Notes under the pieces: model-generated
What the model was told of the DNA's origin: nothing
Seen by the model: the letters and a program-made list of their open reading frames with translations, nothing else
The model's database searches: none
Assembly (NCBI GenBank): GCA_002083525.1
Contig: LWDM01000026.1
Location: forward strand, 176,340 to 240,339
Direction of reading: 5' to 3'
Length of the DNA stretch: 64,000 nucleotides
DNA from: Proteobacteria bacterium SG_bin9
Lineage (GTDB): Bacteria; Pseudomonadota; Alphaproteobacteria; Rhizobiales; Xanthobacteraceae
Position numbers and translations under genes: made by a program
Shown here: piece after piece, positions 42,624-51,550 of the stretch
Numbering within the stretch: position 1 is the stretch's first letter
Layout of the letters: each line of letters opens with the position of its first letter

Positions 42624-43154
42624 TCAGAGCCGTTGCGGCGTCTCTCTCAACAGTCTCGGACTGACGAAGCGGATCAGCTTGCCGCGCCGGAAGGCAACCT
42701 CGTCCCATTCCTTGACGTCGAAATCGATGATCACGACACCGCTGGTTGGCAAATTGTCTTCGAGCTCGCTGAGGCTTTTCTTGTCACCGCCTGCCGAGAG
42801 CGCCAATGCCAGCTCATGCAGCCCCGGATTGTGCGCAACGATCATCAGCCGTTTGGTCTTGCGGCCTGCGAAGCTGTGAACGATCGACAGAATTTCGGCG
42901 GGAGCCGCGTGATAGAGATCGTCGACGATCTCGTTGGCGGCGTTCGCCAGCGATGCGGACATTCCGTCCCATGTCTGGCGTGCGCGGACGGCGCTCGAGA
43001 CCAAGACCTGATCCGGCGCGTCGTGCGCCGCCAGCCATTCGCCGATCTCGCGTGCGTCGCTGTGGCCGCGCTCGTCCAGCCGGCGGTCATGGTCCTCGCC
43101 GCTTGGGCTGTCGCGTTCGGTCTTGGCGTGCCGCAGCAGGATCAAACGAAGCAT
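42624..43154 (-). CDS. SixA-type histidine phosphatase
   Basis: 176 residues. The RHAKT motif with the phospho-acceptor His9 and the absence of a large insert place it in the SixA branch of the histidine phosphatase superfamily, which dephosphorylates phosphohistidine proteins such as Hpt domains. Other conserved parts are LDERGHSDAREIGEWL and the second catalytic His in MIVAHNPGLHELAL. An Hpt protein is encoded in this window at 30065, but a functional link is only speculative. No nearby partner kinase. Confidence 0.88.
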   Translation of the reverse strand: MLRLILLRHAKTERDSPSGEDHDRRLDERGHSDAREIGEWLAAHDAPDQVLVSSAVRARQTWDGMSASLANAANEIVDDLYHAAPAEILSIVHSFAGRKTKRLMIVAHNPGLHELALALSAGGDKKSLSELEDNLPTSGVVIIDFDVKEWDEVAFRRGKLIRFVSPRLLRETPQRL

Positions 43155-43300
43155 GCGAAAATCTCACGGTCGCGGCGAGGGACGAATGTCGGAAGTGTCG
43201 CCGCAATTGTTGCCGGATTCGTGTCCATGGTGCATCCCGAAGATGATCCGGCCGCAAGTCAAGCGGTGACAATCGCCGCCCCGATCCGTATGAACAGACC

Positions 43301-44773
43301 ATGACAGACGCTTCGCAACAAGCCGCCGCGACGCCGCAATCGGAGCCGGGTGACAAGATCGCGGTCGCGATCCGGTCGCGGCTGACGTTCAATCTCGACG
43401 TCGACGTCGTCGTGGTCGGCGGCGGCCTCGCGGGCCTCACGGTCGCGCGAGAAACTGCCAGAATGGGCGCCACAGTCGCCGTACTCGAGGCGCGTCATAT
43501 CGGCTGGAACGCCTCTGGCCACCATCTCGGCGGCGTCATGCCGGGCTTCGGCACATCGATCACGGACCTGATCGCGCGTGTCGGCATCGAGGATGCGCGC
43601 GAACTATGGAATCTGTCGAAGGAGGGCGCCAACTACGTTCGCGCCGCGTCGCGAGAGGATTTGATTCCGGGCATCACCTTGCGTGAAGGCGCACTCGAGG
43701 TTTCCAACGTCGACTCCGGCGACCAGCTCGTCGGCCGATTGCAGATGCTCAACGAGGATTTCCAGACGGAGGTCGAAGGCTGGCAGGCGGATCGCGTCCG
43801 TGAGGAACTTGGCACGCGCCGTTACTTCCACGGCGTCTACTATCCCGGCGCGTTCCAGATCGATCCGCGCAAGTATGCGCGGGGCCTCGCCGACCTTGCG
43901 CGGCGCGAAGGTGTGCGCATCTTTGAGGATACGCCGGTCATCAGCATCGACCCGTCGGGAATCCGCAAGCGCGTGATGACGCCGTCGGCCCGCTTGCGGG
44001 CATCGCATATCGTTCTCGCCGGCAACGTCCATCTCGGCACGCCGTTGCCGCGGCTGGCGGACACGCTCGTCCCGGTGTGGCGCCACGCGGCGGTGACCGA
44101 ACCGCTCGGGTCGCGCCTGCTGGAATTGATGCCGTTTCGCGGCGTGGTCAGCGACACCGACGGCATCGATCAGTTTCGTGTCTTCGACGGCGACCGGCTG
44201 ATGTGGTCGAGCCCGGAAACGGCCTGGGACTTGAAGCCTGCGCGGTTCACGGCAGCGATCCAGCGCCGCATCGCCACTGTGCTGCCGAAGCTTGGCAAGG
44301 TCGCTATCGCCGATACGTGGAGCGGCGTGTTTGGACAAACCGTTCACGGCATGCCGCAGATCGGCCAGTTGCGTCCGGGCCTCTGGGTTGCCAGCGGCTT
44401 CGGCCGTCAGGGCCTCAACACCACGGCGATGGGCGGCCTCGTGGTTGCGCGTGGCATGTTGTGGGGTGACGATCGCTGGAAGCTGTTCTCGCCTTTCGAA
44501 CTGGTCTGGGCAGGCGGTTCGAGTGGCCGCGTCGTGACACAGGCGATCCTGTCCTGGTCGCGGGCGATGGCGGCGGGCGCGGGCGCGCTGGCCCGTTATC
44601 GCGAGGGTGTGCGGTTGAAGGAGCGGCAGCGGGAAATCCGGCTTGCGAACGCCAACCGTCAGGTGCGGGCCAGGGTTGCGCAGCGTCAGAATGCCGGACC
44701 GGGACGAAATCCGCCGCCGTCCGAGCCGGTTCGCTCGCCGCCGCCGGGGGCAACCGACGGCAATGCCGCGTGA
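43301..44773 (+). CDS. FAD-dependent oxidoreductase, D-amino-acid oxidase/PuuB-like family
   Basis: 490 residues. The FAD motif is VVVVGGGLAGLTVARETARMGATVAVLEA (residues ~36-64), followed by GWNASGHHLGGVMPGFG, as in gamma-glutamylputrescine oxidase and sarcosine oxidase relatives. The C-terminal FAD-contact motif is LWVASGFGRQGLNTTAMGG. The N-terminal ~25 and C-terminal ~30 residues are low-complexity. It should oxidise an amine or amino acid, giving H2O2 or feeding a quinone. It precedes a methionine sulfoxide reductase gene, but a common function is not shown. Confidence 0.85.
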   Translation: MTDASQQAAATPQSEPGDKIAVAIRSRLTFNLDVDVVVVGGGLAGLTVARETARMGATVAVLEARHIGWNASGHHLGGVMPGFGTSITDLIARVGIEDARELWNLSKEGANYVRAASREDLIPGITLREGALEVSNVDSGDQLVGRLQMLNEDFQTEVEGWQADRVREELGTRRYFHGVYYPGAFQIDPRKYARGLADLARREGVRIFEDTPVISIDPSGIRKRVMTPSARLRASHIVLAGNVHLGTPLPRLADTLVPVWRHAAVTEPLGSRLLELMPFRGVVSDTDGIDQFRVFDGDRLMWSSPETAWDLKPARFTAAIQRRIATVLPKLGKVAIADTWSGVFGQTVHGMPQIGQLRPGLWVASGFGRQGLNTTAMGGLVVARGMLWGDDRWKLFSPFELVWAGGSSGRVVTQAILSWSRAMAAGAGALARYREGVRLKERQREIRLANANRQVRARVAQRQNAGPGRNPPPSEPVRSPPPGATDGNAA

Positions 44774-44908
44774 TACAGCGGAACCTCGCAGGAAAGTGAG
44801 GAATTCGCTGCCAGTAGAGGTGTAACTATCCCGTAGGGTTTGCGTAACTCTCGCAACCGGACCGATGGTCCGCACGCCGCCGCTTGCGCCTTGCCAAGGA
44901 GCCCTCTG

Positions 44909-45415
44909 ATGATCGATCGTCGCATTCTGCTGTCCTCCGTCGCAGTGCTTGGAGGATTGATGGCGTTCCGTTGGTTGCGTGCGTCCGACGCCAATGCTGC
45001 CGGCGACAAGAAATTCGAGATCGAGAAGACCGCGGAGGAGTGGCGCAAGCAATTGACGCCGGCCGCCTATAATGTGCTGCGCGAACACGGCACCGAGCGT
45101 CCGTTCACGAGTCCGCTCGACAAGGAAAAACGCAAGGGCGTTTTTGCCTGTGCCGGCTGCGACCTGCCGTTGTTCTCGTCGGAGACCAAGTTCGACAGCG
45201 GCACCGGCTGGCCGAGCTTCTACCAGACGCTGCCGAACGCGATCGGCACGACGGTCGATCGCACCTTCATGATGGTGCGGACCGAAGTCCATTGCCGCCG
45301 CTGCGGCGGGCATCTCGGTCACGTCTTCGAGGACGGGCCGAAACCGACCGGCCTTCGCTACTGCATGAACGGCGTCTCGCTCACCTTCAAGGCGGGCGAG
45401 GTCGCCCCGTCCTGA
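44909..45415 (+). CDS. msrB: Methionine-R-sulfoxide reductase with export signal
   Basis: 168 residues from the ATG at 44909, with AAGGAG at 44897-44902. Catalytic Cys is C152 in RYCMNGVSL, and zinc is held by C81-A-G-C84 and C129-R-R-C132, so this is a zinc-bearing MsrB. The first ~30 residues (MIDRRILLSSVAVLGG... ANA) form a signal peptide with a twin-Arg pair, hinting at Tat export. It would reduce methionine-R-sulfoxide in periplasmic proteins. A terminator follows. The upstream frame extension has no family similarity. Confidence 0.92.
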   Translation: MIDRRILLSSVAVLGGLMAFRWLRASDANAAGDKKFEIEKTAEEWRKQLTPAAYNVLREHGTERPFTSPLDKEKRKGVFACAGCDLPLFSSETKFDSGTGWPSFYQTLPNAIGTTVDRTFMMVRTEVHCRRCGGHLGHVFEDGPKPTGLRYCMNGVSLTFKAGEVAPS

Positions 45416-45479
45416 CATCATCGATCCGGGCCCCAGCGGTCCGGTTCAGACAGGCAAGAATTGCCGTTCTAGGCAAATG

Positions 45480-45507
45480 CGCCCCGGTCAATCGACCGGG
45501 GCGTTTT
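45480..45507 (+). terminator. Rho-independent terminator after msrB
   Basis: A 10-bp stem (CGCCCCGGTC at 45480-45489, arm 45494-45503), AATC loop, then TTTT. It isolates the flagellar promoter just downstream. Confidence 0.9.
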
Positions 45508-45540
45508 CGTTATGTGATTGATTTATTTGAATTTTATCCC

Positions 45541-45556
45541 TTGGCACGGTGCTTGC
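45541..45556 (+). promoter_or_regulatory. Sigma-54 promoter of the flgE-flgK-flgL operon
   Basis: TTGGCACG-N4-TTGC at 45541-45556 matches the RpoN consensus at every core base, with the GG and GC doublets spaced correctly. It is 75 bases before the flgE start and right after the msrB terminator. In alphaproteobacteria such class III promoters are activated by FlbD with FliX; fliX is in this window. Confidence 0.85.
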
Positions 45557-45631
45557 GAGACCTCTCGCCAATTGCGGCCATGGATCGATCTAGACCGGCA
45601 GGCCGCCCGGGCGAAGTTGGAGACGATCGTT

Positions 45632-47869
45632 ATGGGTATCTTCGGCGCTCTCACCACATCAGTCGCGGGCTTGCGAGCGGGCTCCTACGCGCTGGAAAAC
45701 ATCTCCGGCAACATCGCCAACTCGCAGACGACCGCCTTCAAGCGGATCGACACCGCGTTTCTCGATCTGATCCCGCAGGCGGGCACGAACCAGCAGCTCG
45801 CAGGTAGCGTGAAAGCGCAGTCGCGCAGCACCAACACCACGCAAGGTTCGGTGGAAGCATCTTCCATCGGCACCTACATGGCGATCAACGGCGACGGTTT
45901 CTTCGTCGTTCAGAAGCCGGGCAACGTCTCCGACAACAATCCGGTGTTCACCGGCGTGGACTACTACACCCGCCGCGGCGACTTCTCGCTGAACAAGAAC
46001 GGCTTCCTGGTCAACGGCGCCGGCTACTTCCTCGAAGGCATTCCGATCGACCGCACGACCGGCAACCCGGTCGGCAGCAACGCAAGTGTTCTGCAATTCC
46101 AGAACGACTTCCTGCCGTCGCAGCCGACGACCCAGATTCAATATCGCGCGAACCTGGCGAGCTATCCGCGGACGTCGAAGGCTGACACGACGCTGCCGGG
46201 CTCCGAACTGCTGAGCCCCTCAAGTTACACGATCAACCACAACCCTCGCGTTGCCGGCACGCCGGCACCGGCATTTTCCGACGCTGTGTTCACGGCGCCC
46301 ACGCCGGTCAATGGCTCGGGTCAGGCTGCCTATACCTCTGTCAACGGCACGCCCGGCGCCCAGCTGTTCTCTGGTTCTTCAATCCCGGCATCCGGCGCGA
46401 CACTGCTTTCGGCGCTGACCACGAGCGGTGGCGCACCGCAGGGCATCGCTAACGGCGACACCCTGACGATCAACGGCATCACCATCACGTTCCAGACGAG
46501 CGCTGGCGCGCTTGCGGGCGCTGGTGCGGCCCGTACGCTTGGTATCGACACCAGCCTGACGGACTTCGTCGCTGCTCTCAACACGTTGCAGGGTGGCGGT
46601 GCAGGATCGACCGTGACCGGCGGCGTCATCAGACTGAACACGGGCACGGCGGCCGACCTGGCTGTGACCGGCTCTGCAGGTGTGCTGACGGCTCTCGGTC
46701 TGACGGCGCCAAGCGCGAACACGGTGGCTCGCGGTGGTGGCGGTCCGACGACCCCGCTGATCTCCGGCACGACCAAGCTTTCGGGCTCCGCGACGCCCAC
46801 CACGACGGTTCTGTCGACGGCTTTCGCAGCCGGTAATACGATTACCGTGAACAGCCAGACGCTGACGTTCGTTGCTTCGGGCGCTGTTGGTCCCAACCAG
46901 ATCAATATCACCGATGACATCACGACCTTGCTCGGCAAGATCGATGGCCTCAGTGGCGGTACGGGTTCGACGGTCACCGGCGGCCGGGTGCGGCTGCATA
47001 CGGGTGCAGCAAGCGATCTTTCCATTTCGAGCAGCAACACCGGTGCGCTTGCCGCCCTCGGTTTGACCAATCCGACCACCCAGGCTCGCAACGGCGGCGG
47101 TACGCCGGGCACCGGCATCGTTATCGGTGACGACGACGCAACGTTCCAATCTGAATCGATCAGCGGTGGCGCGATCACAGCCTACGACGCGAACGGTGCG
47201 CCCGTGAACGTTCAGCTCCGCTGGGCGAAAGTCGACAACGCCTCGCTCGGCGCAGGTCACGCAGACACCTGGAACCTGTTCTATCAGGTCGATCCGAATG
47301 CGACCGGCACGCAGACCGCGTGGCAGAACGTCGGTACCGAGTTCACCTTTGCTTCCGGCGGCCAGCTCAACCCGCCGATCGGTTCGATCACGCTGACTCA
47401 GCTCACGGTCGCCGGCGTCAACATCGGTGACGTCAATCTGTCCTTCGGCAAGGGCGGTCTTACTCAATTCGCCGACACCAACGGTAACGTTCAGGTCAAC
47501 CAGCTGCAGCAGGACGGCTTCGCCGCCGGTCAGCTTCAGTCGGTCTCGGTCAGCAACGAAGGCCGCGTGGTGGGCACGTACTCGAACGGCCGCAACATCG
47601 ATCTCGCGCAGGTCGCGGTCGCTACTTTCAACGGTGCGAATTTCCTGAAGCGCATCGACGGCGGTGCATTCGCGGTCACGAACGAATCCGGCCAGGCGCT
47701 GTTCGGCAAGGGCGGTACGATCTCGGGTTCTTCGCTCGAGGGATCGAACGTCGACATCGCCGACGAGTTCACCAAGCTGATCGTGACGCAGCAGGCTTAC
47801 TCGGCGAACACCAAGGTCATCACCACGGCGAATACCATGGTTCAGGATCTCCTGAACGTGCTGAGGTAA
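45632..47869 (+). CDS. flgE: Flagellar hook protein FlgE with flagellin-like inserted module
   Basis: 745 residues from the ATG at 45632 (GGAG at 45619-45622). The N-terminal GALTTSVAGLRAGSYALENISGNIANSQTTAFKR and the C-terminal SNVDIADEFTKLIVTQQAYSANTKVITTANTM are the D0/D1 ends of hook proteins. A standard alphaproteobacterial FlgE is ~400-600 residues. Here residues ~275-360 and ~400-486 hold two copies of a module (DTLTINGITITF..., NTITVNSQTLTF..., each ending in a GAASDLSI...ALGLT-like stretch) that also occurs in the flagellins of this window. First gene of the sigma-54 operon. Confidence 0.93.
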   Translation: MGIFGALTTSVAGLRAGSYALENISGNIANSQTTAFKRIDTAFLDLIPQAGTNQQLAGSVKAQSRSTNTTQGSVEASSIGTYMAINGDGFFVVQKPGNVSDNNPVFTGVDYYTRRGDFSLNKNGFLVNGAGYFLEGIPIDRTTGNPVGSNASVLQFQNDFLPSQPTTQIQYRANLASYPRTSKADTTLPGSELLSPSSYTINHNPRVAGTPAPAFSDAVFTAPTPVNGSGQAAYTSVNGTPGAQLFSGSSIPASGATLLSALTTSGGAPQGIANGDTLTINGITITFQTSAGALAGAGAARTLGIDTSLTDFVAALNTLQGGGAGSTVTGGVIRLNTGTAADLAVTGSAGVLTALGLTAPSANTVARGGGGPTTPLISGTTKLSGSATPTTTVLSTAFAAGNTITVNSQTLTFVASGAVGPNQINITDDITTLLGKIDGLSGGTGSTVTGGRVRLHTGAASDLSISSSNTGALAALGLTNPTTQARNGGGTPGTGIVIGDDDATFQSESISGGAITAYDANGAPVNVQLRWAKVDNASLGAGHADTWNLFYQVDPNATGTQTAWQNVGTEFTFASGGQLNPPIGSITLTQLTVAGVNIGDVNLSFGKGGLTQFADTNGNVQVNQLQQDGFAAGQLQSVSVSNEGRVVGTYSNGRNIDLAQVAVATFNGANFLKRIDGGAFAVTNESGQALFGKGGTISGSSLEGSNVDIADEFTKLIVTQQAYSANTKVITTANTMVQDLLNVLR

Positions 47870-47915
47870 TTCGCGCTGAGTTGCTCGCAACGCAATTGAA
47901 GATCGGCAGTCAGTT

Positions 47916-49799
47916 ATGAGTCTCAACGCCGCCGTTGCCAACACACTGTCCGGATTGCGAGCCAACCAGCTCGCCATCTCGCTCGTATCGGCGAACGTCG
48001 CCAATGCCGAGACTCCGGGATATGTACGCAAGGCCATCAACCAGACGTCGGTGCAGGCATCGACGTTCGGCGCCGGCGTTCAGGTTGTCGGCGTCAATCG
48101 CGAGCTCGACAAATTTATCCAGACGCAGCTTCGCACCGAGACCTCCGGTGCCGCCTACGCAAATCTGCGCACCGGTTTTCTCAATCAGCTGCAGGGTATC
48201 TACGGCGATCCGGGTTCGGCGGGAACGCTCGAGACCGGTTTGAGCACATTCACGGCGGCCGTGCAGGCGCTTGCGACCAGCGCCGACAGTCAGGCGGCAC
48301 GCATCACGGTGGTCAACGCAGCGCAGTCCTTTGCGCAGCAACTCAATTTGACCACGCAGGGAATTCAAGCGCTGCGCGGTGCCGCGGAAACCGGCATCAA
48401 CGATGCGGTCAGCGTCGTCAACAACGCGTTGAAACAGATCGCCGCGATCAATCAGAAGATTCAGCTCAATCCGAACGGCGGCAATTCAACCGACTCCGCA
48501 ACTGCCACGCTGCTCGATCAGCGCGATCAATATGTCACGCAGATTTCGCAGCTGATGGACATCCGCGTCATTCCGAGCGACGGCAACAAGATCACGGTGT
48601 TCACCGGCTCCGGTGTGCAGCTCGCCGGTGTCGACGCGGTGCAGTTGTCGTTCAACGCGCAAGGCACCGTGAATGCGACTTCGGCCTGGGATCCGGATCC
48701 GGCCAAGAGCACGCTGGGTACGATTTCCATCAACTACGCGAACGGCAGCACGCTCGACCTGATCTCGAGCAAGGGAATTCGCTCGGGCAAGATCGCGGCG
48801 TATCTGGAGTTGCGTGACGATTCGCTCGTTCAGGCGCAAGCGCAGATCGATCAGTTCGCTGCAACGCTTGCCAGCGCACTGTCGGATCGCACGACCAACG
48901 GTACGCCTGTTGCTGGCGTGCCGGCAGGCTTCGATGTCAATCTCGCCGGTCTGCAGAACGGCAACATCATTCGTCTCAGCTATACGGATCTGACGACCAA
49001 CACGAAGCACCAGGTGTCGATCGTTCGCGTCGACGATCCGTCCGTGCTGCCGCTGCCGGACACGTTGACCGCTGATCCGAACGATCGCGTCATCGGAGTC
49101 GATTTTTCGGCAGGCCTGGCCAATGTTGCCGCGCAACTGAACGGTGCGCTCAGCGGCGCAAGCCTGCAGTTCTCGAGCACGGGAAGCACGCTGCAAATCC
49201 GTGACGACGGTGCATCCGGATTTACGGATCTCGACGCCGCGTCAGTCACGGTCACGACAACGTCGTTGATCAATGGCGGTCTGGAGCTGCCGATCTTCCA
49301 GGACAACGGTCAGCCGTACACGGGCGCCATCACCGCGACCGGCGAGCAGATCAGGGGTCTCGCCGGACGCATCGGTGTCAACAGCGCGCTACTCTCCGAT
49401 CCATCGCGTCTCGTGACTTACAGTCTCTCGCCGCCGATATCGGCTGGTGATACGTCGCGCGCGGACTTCATTCTGAATCAACTTTCGACGACGTCTTTTT
49501 CTTACGCAGCGGACAAGACCGGAATCGGCAGCACGATTGCGCCCTACAAGGGAACGCTGTCGAGCTACATGCAGCAGTTCCTTGCGGCGCAGGGCGCGCA
49601 AGCCGAAGCCGCCGCGCAGCTTTCCGAAGGACAGAACGTCGTGCTCAATACGCTGCAGAAGAAACTCGACGATACGGCCGGTGTGAACATTGACGAGGAG
49701 ATGGCGCATCTCCTGTCGTTGCAGAATGCATATGCAGCGAACGCGCGCGTGCTGTCCACGATCAAGGACGTGTTCGCCGTTCTGCTCCAGGCGGTGTGA
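47916..49799 (+). CDS. flgK: Flagellar hook-associated protein FlgK (HAP1)
   Basis: 627 residues. N-terminal D0 SLNAAVANTLSGLRANQLAISLVSANVANAETPGYVRK is the FlgK signature; the C-terminal D0 (GVNIDEEMAHLLSLQNAYAANARVLSTIKDVFAVLL) matches. FlgK forms the ring next to the hook that accepts FlgL and the filament. No copy of the FlgE/flagellin module was detected in the middle part. It lies 46 bases after flgE and 7 before flgL, so the operon is compact. Confidence 0.94.
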   Translation: MSLNAAVANTLSGLRANQLAISLVSANVANAETPGYVRKAINQTSVQASTFGAGVQVVGVNRELDKFIQTQLRTETSGAAYANLRTGFLNQLQGIYGDPGSAGTLETGLSTFTAAVQALATSADSQAARITVVNAAQSFAQQLNLTTQGIQALRGAAETGINDAVSVVNNALKQIAAINQKIQLNPNGGNSTDSATATLLDQRDQYVTQISQLMDIRVIPSDGNKITVFTGSGVQLAGVDAVQLSFNAQGTVNATSAWDPDPAKSTLGTISINYANGSTLDLISSKGIRSGKIAAYLELRDDSLVQAQAQIDQFAATLASALSDRTTNGTPVAGVPAGFDVNLAGLQNGNIIRLSYTDLTTNTKHQVSIVRVDDPSVLPLPDTLTADPNDRVIGVDFSAGLANVAAQLNGALSGASLQFSSTGSTLQIRDDGASGFTDLDAASVTVTTTSLINGGLELPIFQDNGQPYTGAITATGEQIRGLAGRIGVNSALLSDPSRLVTYSLSPPISAGDTSRADFILNQLSTTSFSYAADKTGIGSTIAPYKGTLSSYMQQFLAAQGAQAEAAAQLSEGQNVVLNTLQKKLDDTAGVNIDEEMAHLLSLQNAYAANARVLSTIKDVFAVLLQAV

Positions 49800-49806
49800 G
49801 GTTATC

Positions 49807-51300
49807 ATGGCAATCGACGGTGTCAGCGGACGCACCTCATTCCTCGGCAGCAACATTCTCAACATTCGCTCGCAGCTTGATACGCTGACGCAACAGCTTG
49901 CGACGGGAAGGGTCGGCACGACCTATTCGAGCCAGGGCTTCAACCGGGGCCTCGGTGTCGCGTTTCGATCGCAGCTCGACAGCATCGATGCGTTCAAGAA
50001 CACGGCAACCACACTGAGCACCCGCATTCAGGTCACGAACCTGTCGCTGCAGCGCCTCGCCAGCATCCAGACCAACGTGAAGGCGGCTGCGGTGAGCGCG
50101 ACGACCAACCTCGATAATAATGGTCAGACCCCGGCGCAGAAGACCGCCAATCTTCAACTGATCGATCTGGTCGAGTTGTTGAACGTGCGCGCGGGCGACC
50201 GATATCTGTTTTCCGGCCGTGCGACCGATACGCCGCCGGTTGCGTCCGTGGATTCCCTTCTCAACGGAACGGGCACCCAAGCGGGCCTGAAGCAGATCAT
50301 CAACGAGCGGAAGCTGGCCGACGTCGGTTCGGGCACCGGACGCCTGACCATCACCGCGCCGACTTTGACGTCTGTTTCTGTTGCGGAAGAAACGCCTGCG
50401 ACCGTGTACGGTCTCAAGCTTGCTGCGATCAACACGACGTTGACCGGCTCGACCGTCACCGGTCCGGCCGGTGCGCCGCCCGCAGTCTCGATCGATCTCG
50501 GCACGACCAATCCGAACAACGGCGAGAAAGTGAAATTCACTTTCAATCTTCCGGACGGCACATCTGAATCGATTGAACTCACCGCAAGCACGACCGTACC
50601 GCTGCCGCTCAACAGCTTTGCAATCGGGGCGACGTCGGATGTGACGGCAGCCAATCTCAATGCAGCTTTGACGACGGCTGTCGGCAAACTTGCCAACGGT
50701 GCGCTGGTCGCCGCATCGGCAGTGAAGGCCGGCGACGAGTTCTTCAATGCGACGCCGCCGGTTCGCGTCGACGGACCGCCATTCGCCACCGCAACCGCGC
50801 AGATCGCCGGCACCTCGGCCAACACCGTCACCTGGTACACCGGCGAGACCGGGACCGACCCGGCGCGCGGCACCGCCATCGGCCGCGTCGATCAGTCGAT
50901 TACGGTGCAGTATGGCGCCCGCGCCAACGAACAGGCCTTCCGGTCCGAGCTGCAGTCGGTCGCGGTGTTTGCGGCCGTCACCAGCGGCGTGACCGATCCG
51001 AACGCCAGCGCTCAGCTCAATGCGCTCAACCAGCGGATCGCTCAGAACCTGGCCGATCAGCCAGGGACGCAGTCTATAGAAGATGTGCAGGCGGACTTTA
51101 CGGGCGCGCTTGCCACGATTCAGTCGGTCTCGCAACGGCAAACGCAATCCAAGGCGATTGCCCAGTCTTTCCTCGATGAGATCGAGGGCGTTTCCAAGGA
51201 AGAAGTCTCGGTGAAGGTTTTGGCGCTGCAGACGTCGCTGCAAGCGTCGTATCAAACGACCGCTTCGCTCTTTCAATTGAGTTTGGTTAAGTTTCTCTAA
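49807..51300 (+). CDS. flgL: Flagellar hook-associated protein FlgL (HAP3)
   Basis: 497 residues from the ATG at 49807; GAGG precedes it. The N-terminal GRTSFLGSNILNIRSQLDTLTQQLATGRVGTTYSS and C-terminal LQASYQTTASLFQLSLVKFL are the flagellin-like D0 ends. The protein is longer than common FlgL (~300-400) because of a beta-rich middle insert (~residues 190-330), which is not the FlgE/flagellin module. It joins FlgK to the flagellin filament. Last gene of the operon; a strong hairpin follows at 51333. Confidence 0.92.
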   Translation: MAIDGVSGRTSFLGSNILNIRSQLDTLTQQLATGRVGTTYSSQGFNRGLGVAFRSQLDSIDAFKNTATTLSTRIQVTNLSLQRLASIQTNVKAAAVSATTNLDNNGQTPAQKTANLQLIDLVELLNVRAGDRYLFSGRATDTPPVASVDSLLNGTGTQAGLKQIINERKLADVGSGTGRLTITAPTLTSVSVAEETPATVYGLKLAAINTTLTGSTVTGPAGAPPAVSIDLGTTNPNNGEKVKFTFNLPDGTSESIELTASTTVPLPLNSFAIGATSDVTAANLNAALTTAVGKLANGALVAASAVKAGDEFFNATPPVRVDGPPFATATAQIAGTSANTVTWYTGETGTDPARGTAIGRVDQSITVQYGARANEQAFRSELQSVAVFAAVTSGVTDPNASAQLNALNQRIAQNLADQPGTQSIEDVQADFTGALATIQSVSQRQTQSKAIAQSFLDEIEGVSKEEVSVKVLALQTSLQASYQTTASLFQLSLVKFL

Positions 51301-51332
51301 ACATCAGGCTTAGGCCTTACGGCTTTCCGGCC

Positions 51333-51369
51333 TCGCGCGCCACGTGATGATCATCGCGTTGGCGCGCGA
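51333..51369. terminator. Near-perfect 37-nt hairpin between flgL and flagellin 1
   Basis: Ten-base outer arms (TCGCGCGCCA, 51333-51342, with TGGCGCGCGA, 51360-51369). The inner part (CGTGATG/ATCATCGCG) also pairs, leaving one unpaired T. There is no proper T tract, so it may be a processing or stabilising structure, not a classical terminator. Confidence 0.6.
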
Positions 51370-51550
51370 AGTCTTTGTAGTGATTGCAGAAAGCCTTGAA
51401 CGCCAGTCGTTTCCTAACGCCCGGTAAACCTATTCGTTTCGCTCAAATCTGCTCTGCGCGATTCACACATTCTTATGACGTCGAGCCCAATCTGCCGCGA
51501 CCGATATTGAAAGTTTTCGGTGCGTAACTCTTCACCAGGAAGGTAAGATC

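Noticed and set aside
43604..45421. 605-codon minus-strand open frame across the FAD oxidoreductase and msrB genes
   Set aside because: Antisense to two genes with intact catalytic motifs; composition typical of a shadow frame.
46379..48040. 553-codon minus-strand open frame across flgE and flgK
   Set aside because: FlgE and FlgK are unmistakable on the other strand, and the translation shows no family features.
51358..51376. Possible sigma-54 element (TTGGCGCG...) before flagellin 1
   Set aside because: The -12 GC doublet is missing at the needed spacing, and the bases are part of the hairpin arm.
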